From Methyloprofundus sp. (GTDB lineage: Bacteria; Pseudomonadota; Gammaproteobacteria; Methylococcales; Methylomonadaceae): DNA of 50,862 bases. Numbering within the stretch: the stretch's first letter is position 1; each line of letters begins with the position of its first letter. Of the stretch, positions 45,079 through 50,862 are shown piece after piece. The notes beneath the pieces were generated by a model. It made no database searches and was not told the DNA's origin. It saw nothing but the letters and a program-made list of their open reading frames with translations. A program made the translations under genes and the position numbers. The DNA is taken from positions 1 through 50,862 of the forward strand of contig JACUUF010000013.1 of NCBI GenBank assembly GCA_014859465.1, given 5' to 3'.

Positions 45079-46272
45079 ATGTTGCAGAGAGATCCTTGGT
45101 TATTGCCAGAAGGTGTTGAAGAGGTATTACCTGAAGATGCGCGACATTTAGAGGCTTTACGTCGTCAATTGTTGGATGTCTTTGAGTGTTGGGGTTATGA
45201 AAAGGTGATTCCGCCTTTTATTGATTACTTGGATTCATTGTTAACAGGGTCGGCACGCGATCTGAACTTGCAAACATTTAAGCTAACGGACCAATTAAGT
45301 GGTGAAATGCTTGGTATTCGTGCTGATATGACGCCGCAAGTGGCAAGGATTGATGCGCATAGTTTAAGTCATCAGCAGCCATCACGCTTATGTTATGTAG
45401 GTACAACTTTGCATACCCGAGGCGATGCCTTAGATAAAACGCGCATTCCAATGCAAATTGGGGCAGAATTGTTCGGTCATGCAGGCATTGATAGTGATGC
45501 AGAAGTCGTCCAGTTAATGCTTGAAGTATTAGCAATGGCGGGTCTAAAAAATGTCCATCTGGATTTAGGTCATGTTGCTATTTATCGCGGCTTGGTAGCG
45601 CAGGCTCAGTTAACGGAAGAGCAAGAACTAGAGTTATTTGAAATTTTACAGCGTAAATCAAATAGTGAGCTCAGCGATTTATTAGTCAGTTATGCGCTGT
45701 CTGAAGAATTACAAGCTATATTTTTAAGCTTGCCCAAATTAAATGGCGACAAATCCATTTTAGCAAGCGCACATAATGTTTTTACAGCAGCAGATGAATC
45801 GGTAAAACTAGCTCTGGCAGAATTGCTTGAACTAGCTGATTTATTGCATGCTTATTATCCTGAACTAACAATCAGCTTTGATTTGGCTGAATTGCGTGGG
45901 TATCATTATCATACGGGCGTGGTTTTTTCTGCCTTTGTTCCTGAAATGGGTAAGGAAATTGCCCGTGGTGGGCGCTATGATAATATCGGTCAAATTTTTG
46001 GTCGTGCAAGACCGGCAACTGGCTTTAGTGCGGATTTAAAAATACTGGCTGCGTTAACTAAGGTAGATAGACTTGCTGAGCCTGTTGTTAAAGTTTTAGC
46101 GCCTATAGCACAAGGCGATCTTGCTTTAGATGAAAAAATACGCAATCTTCGTGCAAGTGGTTGTATCGTAATCAAGGTCTTATCGGGGCAGCAGGTCAAT
46201 GCGCATGATTTGGGTTGTAAGCAAATATTAGAAAAAAGTGGTGAGAACTGGGTTCTTGTCCCGTTAAATTAA
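45079..46272 (+). CDS. hisZ: ATP phosphoribosyltransferase regulatory subunit HisZ
   Basis: A 397-residue class II aminoacyl-tRNA-synthetase-like protein that activates short-form HisG in the first step of histidine synthesis. It begins with the ATG at 45079; a GTG at 45061 adds six residues. The block DPWLLPEGVEEVLPEDARHLE and the FKLTDQLSGEMLGIRADMTPQ motif 2 region identify it. It lacks the anticodon-binding domain of HisRS. It precedes purA by 12 bases, the order seen across Gammaproteobacteria. Its presence implies a short HisG elsewhere. Confidence 0.93.
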   Translation: MLQRDPWLLPEGVEEVLPEDARHLEALRRQLLDVFECWGYEKVIPPFIDYLDSLLTGSARDLNLQTFKLTDQLSGEMLGIRADMTPQVARIDAHSLSHQQPSRLCYVGTTLHTRGDALDKTRIPMQIGAELFGHAGIDSDAEVVQLMLEVLAMAGLKNVHLDLGHVAIYRGLVAQAQLTEEQELELFEILQRKSNSELSDLLVSYALSEELQAIFLSLPKLNGDKSILASAHNVFTAADESVKLALAELLELADLLHAYYPELTISFDLAELRGYHYHTGVVFSAFVPEMGKEIARGGRYDNIGQIFGRARPATGFSADLKILAALTKVDRLAEPVVKVLAPIAQGDLALDEKIRNLRASGCIVIKVLSGQQVNAHDLGCKQILEKSGENWVLVPLN

Positions 46273-47577
<1,305 letters not shown>

Positions 47578-47661
47578 AACAAGTTAAAATCCTTTCTTTA
47601 TCAGTTGCCTGGAAATGAGTATTACTCTTTCTCGTTTCTAGGTGCTGAGATTCAAAAAAAC

Positions 47662-47712
47662 ATCACTCGGCAAGTGTAGATTAAAATGGGTTGAGTGATC
47701 TGTTCTTTTTTC
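47662..47712 (+). terminator. possible terminator of hisZ-purA
   Basis: ATCACTC 47662-47668 pairs with GAGTGAT 47693-47699 across a long 24-nt loop, followed by CTGTTCTTTTTTC. A second weak stem with a bulge lies upstream at 47613-47632. Confidence 0.4.
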
Positions 47713-47816
47713 TAAGATCAAGCCTTAAAATCTAAATGCGTTTTAGTTCTTAATGGCGAGCCTATTGCTTGGTATGGCATGCTTTGCTTCTCTATTGTTT
47801 TATTTTTTATCTGCTT

Positions 47817-48620
47817 ATGTACAAATATGAAGGTTTACTTGTTTATCAAGAATATGATGAGCAAGGTGTCATTGAAATCGTTGAGACGGCCGGCGTGCGT
47901 GCTTTGCACTTTGGTACCAGTCCAAGGCAAAGTAGTATGTTGATTAGTGCGCCCAATGAATTACATTCTGCTTATGCCCGAGCTATGATGGTTTGGTGGC
48001 TATTTAAAGAGAAACCCAATGATGTTTTGATGGTTGGCTTGGGGGGTGGTTTATTAACTAAATATTTACTGCATCATTTTCCTGATTGCCAAATTCATAC
48101 CATAGAATTTCGTAAGGCAATGGTTAAAATTGCCCGGCGTTTTTTTACTTTGCCGCTAGAATCACGCTTAAAAATAAAAATAGCTGATGGCGCTTTACAT
48201 ATTAAGCAGCAAAGCCTGCAAACACCTGAGAAACATGACCTTATTATGATCGATGCTTTTGATCCTGTAGGTATGGCGGAGACGATGCAAGGGGTTAGTT
48301 TGTTTGCTGCCTGTAAAGAGTTGCTTACTGATCAAGGTCTATTAGTCATTAATTTATGGGGTACAGAAAAAGATTTATTTAAGCAAATTGCCTGGGAAAT
48401 GGGTACCACGTTTAATTGGAAAGTATTATTTCTGCCTGTTCGTGGACGTGGTAATGTTATCGGTCTAGCATTTGCTGAAGGTCATAGTAAATTTTCCATG
48501 AAAGCATTACGCCAGCGAGCCAAAGATTTAGAAGAGCAATATCAAATTGAGTTTTTAGATTTTATTAAAGATTTAAAACGCAATAATGCCAGTGTGTTAG
48601 GAAAGGTAATAACCGCATGA
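47817..48620 (+). CDS. spermidine-synthase-like (SpeE-fold) methyltransferase
   Basis: A Rossmann protein of the spermidine synthase superfamily. From the ATG at 47817 it has 267 residues; an in-frame TTG at 47769 adds 16 hydrophobic residues. Neither start has a clear ribosome binding site. The SAM/dcSAM loop [16 protein letters not shown] and the acidic block [10 protein letters not shown] are present, after an N-terminal [15 protein letters not shown] that resembles the SpeE substrate loop. Proteins of this size and context are usually annotated only as spermidine synthase-like. Polyamine synthesis is not proven, and no speD is nearby. It overlaps the ygiQ start by four bases, suggesting co-translation. 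Confidence 0.75.
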   Translation: MYKYEGLLVYQEYDEQGVIEIVETAGVRALHFGTSPRQSSMLISAPNELHSAYARAMMVWWLFKEKPNDVLMVGLGGGLLTKYLLHHFPDCQIHTIEFRKAMVKIARRFFTLPLESRLKIKIADGALHIKQQSLQTPEKHDLIMIDAFDPVGMAETMQGVSLFAACKELLTDQGLLVINLWGTEKDLFKQIAWEMGTTFNWKVLFLPVRGRGNVIGLAFAEGHSKFSMKALRQRAKDLEEQYQIEFLDFIKDLKRNNASVLGKVITA

Positions 48621-50761
48621 ATATTTTAGACGCCAAAAATATCTTCTCGTATCGGAAATTTTGGGCGCATCGCTTTGGTGTCGCTCCTGAATTGCCGATG
48701 AGTCGAGATGAAATGGAACAACTGGGCTGGGATAGTTGTGATGTCATTCTGGTGACGGGAGATGCTTATATTGATCATCCTAGTTTTGGTATGGCACTGA
48801 TCGGGCGTTTATTGGAGGAACAAGGCTTTCGTGTTGGTATTATTTCTCAGCCAGATTGGCATAGTGCCGAAGATTTTAAGCGCTTGGGGCGACCGAATTT
48901 ATTTTTTGGGGTAACCGGTGGCAATATGGACTCTATGGTTAACCGCTATACCTCGGATAAAAAAATCCGCTCTAATGATGCTTACACAGCTAATGGCGAT
49001 GGCGGCAAGCGTCCGGATAGAGCGGTTAATGTTTATTCGCACCGCTGTCGTGAGGCGTATAATGATGTGCCTATTATTATTGGTGGGATTGAGGCTAGCT
49101 TGCGACGTATCGCGCATTATGATTACTGGACTGATAAAGTCAAAAAGTCGGTATTATTAGATGCTAAGGCAGATCTACTGGTTTACGGTAATGCTGAACG
49201 ACAAATTACCGAGATTGCTCACCGTTTAGCAGCAGGCGAAGCGGTTGCTGATTTAAAAGGCATCCGAGGTACGGTGCATTTTGTTAAACAAGTGCCGACT
49301 GGGTGGACAGTTAAAGACTCATCTGATATTGATCAGCCTGGTTTAGTGATTAAGCCTAAAAACCCTTATCTGATGGAAGATGAGGCGGTGTGCGCGGAGA
49401 AAAGCAAAGAGGAACCTGATAGGTCATTAATTGAGCCTCAACATGTCCGAATCAGTAATGATCAGCGTCACAAAACAGTGATTCGCTTGCCTGATTTTGA
49501 GACCGTTAAAGATGATCCGATTCAGTATGCGCACGCATCTCGGGTGATGCATGGTGAAACTAATCCAGGCAATGCACGGCCCTTATTGCAAAAGCATATG
49601 CAGCGTTATCTATGGGTTAATCCCCCGCCAGTGCCTTTGACCATGAGCGAAATGGATGGCGTCTTTGGTTTGCCTTATTCGCGTTTGCCACATACTGAAT
49701 ATGGCAAGGCCAATATTCCCGCATTTGAAATGATCCAGCATTCTGTCAATATTATGCGTGGCTGTTTTGGTGGCTGCTCATTTTGTTCTATTACTGAGCA
49801 TGAGGGGCGAATTATTCAAAGTCGTTCGGAAGATTCGATTATTAAAGAAATTGAGGCTATTCGTGACACTTCACCTAATTTTACCGGTAATATTTCCGAT
49901 TTAGGCGGGCCGACTGCTAATATGTATCGCTTGGCGTGTAAAGATGAAAAGATTGAAACCGCTTGCCGTCGGCCTTCCTGTGTGTTTCCTGGGATTTGTG
50001 AAAACTTAAATACCGATCATGCACCGTTGATCAAATTGTATCGACGTGCGCGTGCTTTACCGGGCATTAAAAAGATTCTGATTGCTTCAGGGCTGCGCTA
50101 TGACCTTGCGGTTGAATCACCTGAATATGTTAAAGAATTAGTGACGCATCATGTCGGTGGTTATTTGAAAATTGCTCCAGAACATACCGAAGAAGGCCCG
50201 TTATCCAAGATGATGAAACCAGGTATGGGCACTTATGATCGCTTTAAGGAAATGTTTGAGCAATATTCCAAAGAAGCAGGCAAAGAGCAATATTTGATTC
50301 CTTATTTTATTGCCGCACATCCGGGTACCGAAGACACTGACATGCTTAATTTAGCCCTATGGTTAAAGCGTAACGGCTTTAGAGCGGATCAAGTGCAAGC
50401 TTTTTTGCCGTCGCCTATGTCTATAGCCACAGCAATGTATCATTCAGGTAAAGATACGCTAAGTAAAGTAAGTCGTACGGCAGCGGATATGCCAATCCCT
50501 AAATCAATTAAGCAGCGTCGTTTACATAAGGCTTTCTTACGTTATCATGACCCCAAAAACTGGCCCTTGTTACGTGCAGCATTAAAAAATATGGGACGTG
50601 CTAATCTGATTGGTAATGGTAAGCAACATCTCATTCCAAACTGGCAGCCGAAAGAGGGTGGCAAGGACGATAAGATTATTGATAAGAGTAAATCCTTTAG
50701 AACACAAAGGACGGAAAACCATCAGCGCCGTGCTCCTAGTAAAAATCATAAAAAAAGATAA
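48617..50761 (+). CDS. YgiQ-family radical SAM protein
   Basis: A 714-residue radical SAM enzyme of unknown substrate. An N-terminal cobalamin-binding-like domain ([20 protein letters not shown]) precedes the radical SAM core, with cluster ligands C383, C387 and C390 ([11 protein letters not shown]). The C-terminus is a Lys/Arg-rich, probably disordered tail (residues about 670-714). Typical family blocks are [19 protein letters not shown] and [11 protein letters not shown]. It is translationally coupled to the SpeE-like gene and is followed by the tRNA promoter. Confidence 0.93.
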   Translation: MNILDAKNIFSYRKFWAHRFGVAPELPMSRDEMEQLGWDSCDVILVTGDAYIDHPSFGMALIGRLLEEQGFRVGIISQPDWHSAEDFKRLGRPNLFFGVTGGNMDSMVNRYTSDKKIRSNDAYTANGDGGKRPDRAVNVYSHRCREAYNDVPIIIGGIEASLRRIAHYDYWTDKVKKSVLLDAKADLLVYGNAERQITEIAHRLAAGEAVADLKGIRGTVHFVKQVPTGWTVKDSSDIDQPGLVIKPKNPYLMEDEAVCAEKSKEEPDRSLIEPQHVRISNDQRHKTVIRLPDFETVKDDPIQYAHASRVMHGETNPGNARPLLQKHMQRYLWVNPPPVPLTMSEMDGVFGLPYSRLPHTEYGKANIPAFEMIQHSVNIMRGCFGGCSFCSITEHEGRIIQSRSEDSIIKEIEAIRDTSPNFTGNISDLGGPTANMYRLACKDEKIETACRRPSCVFPGICENLNTDHAPLIKLYRRARALPGIKKILIASGLRYDLAVESPEYVKELVTHHVGGYLKIAPEHTEEGPLSKMMKPGMGTYDRFKEMFEQYSKEAGKEQYLIPYFIAAHPGTEDTDMLNLALWLKRNGFRADQVQAFLPSPMSIATAMYHSGKDTLSKVSRTAADMPIPKSIKQRRLHKAFLRYHDPKNWPLLRAALKNMGRANLIGNGKQHLIPNWQPKEGGKDDKIIDKSKSFRTQRTENHQRRAPSKNHKKR

Positions 50762-50768
50762 AAACCCT

Positions 50769-50796
50769 TTGCAATTTATAAATAACGTCTTATAAT
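50769..50796 (+). promoter_or_regulatory. sigma-70 promoter of the tRNA-Thr gene
   Basis: A -35 TTGCAA (50769-50774) and a perfect -10 TATAAT (50791-50796) lie 16 bases apart, with the -10 ending 12 bases before the tRNA. It begins eight bases after the ygiQ stop. Confidence 0.8.
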
Positions 50797-50808
50797 ACCG
50801 GTTCTTTA

Positions 50809-50862
50809 GCTGGTGTAGCTCAATCGGTAGAGCAACTGATTTGTAATCAGTAGGTCGCGGGT
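50809..50862 (+). tRNA. tRNA-Thr (anticodon UGU), 3' part beyond the window
   Basis: The acceptor 5' strand (GCTGGTG), D arm (GCTC...GAGC) and anticodon arm are complete. The anticodon stem ACTGA 50835-50839 / TCAGT 50847-50851 holds the loop TTTGTAA with anticodon TGT at 50842-50844. The T arm and acceptor 3' strand are cut by the window end. Confidence 0.93.

Noticed and set aside
45079-46272. Histidyl-tRNA synthetase as an alternative for hisZ
   Set aside because: The anticodon-binding domain is absent and the N-terminus and the hisZ-purA neighbourhood match HisZ.

Overview
The window reads as chromosomal backbone of an AT-rich gammaproteobacterium. The gene orders mreBCD-mrdA-mrdB, rpsF-rpsR-(DUF2232)-rplI, bioB-F-H-C-D and hfq-hflX-hflK-hflC-hisZ-purA are typical of Gammaproteobacteria. 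A bacteriohemerythrin next to an aa3-type oxidase cluster, the AT-rich codon use and the protein sequences fit a methanotroph of the Methylococcales best. That placement is inference: no methane monooxygenase gene is visible. No integrase, transposase, prophage, CRISPR array or plasmid feature was seen.

Layout. 45-2114: minus-strand pair of a phosphorothioation-associated putative methyltransferase and an M15-peptidase-like protein, followed by a block of hairpins. 2131-8356: minus-strand gloB, an HtrA protease, a decayed lipoprotein gene (4499-4981) and gatCAB. 8528-14242: plus-strand cell-shape operon mreB, mreC, mreD, mrdA, mrdB. 14282-17076: a YgjP-like metalloprotease, a DUF5710 protein, a tungstate-type permease and moaC (minus), divergent from moaDE (plus). 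17147-21735: ppa, a DUF2797 protein with def, ispH and trhP. 21869-25549: ribosomal operon rpsF-rpsR-DUF2232-rplI, then waaA. 25500-30676: a comF-type gene and the biotin operon bioBFHCD. 30729-37552: bacteriohemerythrin and the cytochrome c oxidase cluster (coxB, ctaD, small membrane protein, ctaG, ctaE, DUF2909, surf1, SCO-like). 37559-41190: a fused ctaA-ftsY gene followed by ftsE and ftsX. 41309-47577: hfq, hflX, hflK, hflC, hisZ, purA. 47817-end: a spermidine-synthase-like methyltransferase, a YgiQ-family radical SAM protein and the 5' part of a tRNA-Thr(UGU).

How the genes work together. The oxidase block encodes the structural subunits and assembly factors of an aa3 oxidase whose subunit II carries its own cytochrome c domain. 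Heme O synthase (cyoE/ctaB) is absent from the cluster. The cluster ends in heme A synthase, which runs without a stop codon into a full SRP-receptor FtsY NG domain. That single 655-residue ORF joins oxidase cofactor synthesis to co-translational membrane targeting and is the most unusual object in the window.

Other notable points: mreC appears to start at an AUA codon with a well-placed Shine-Dalgarno; a lipoprotein gene is visibly decaying between degQ and gatB; a tungstate-type permease sits directly behind moaC without its binding protein or ATPase; and the phosphorothioation-associated pair stands at the window edge without any dnd gene in view.
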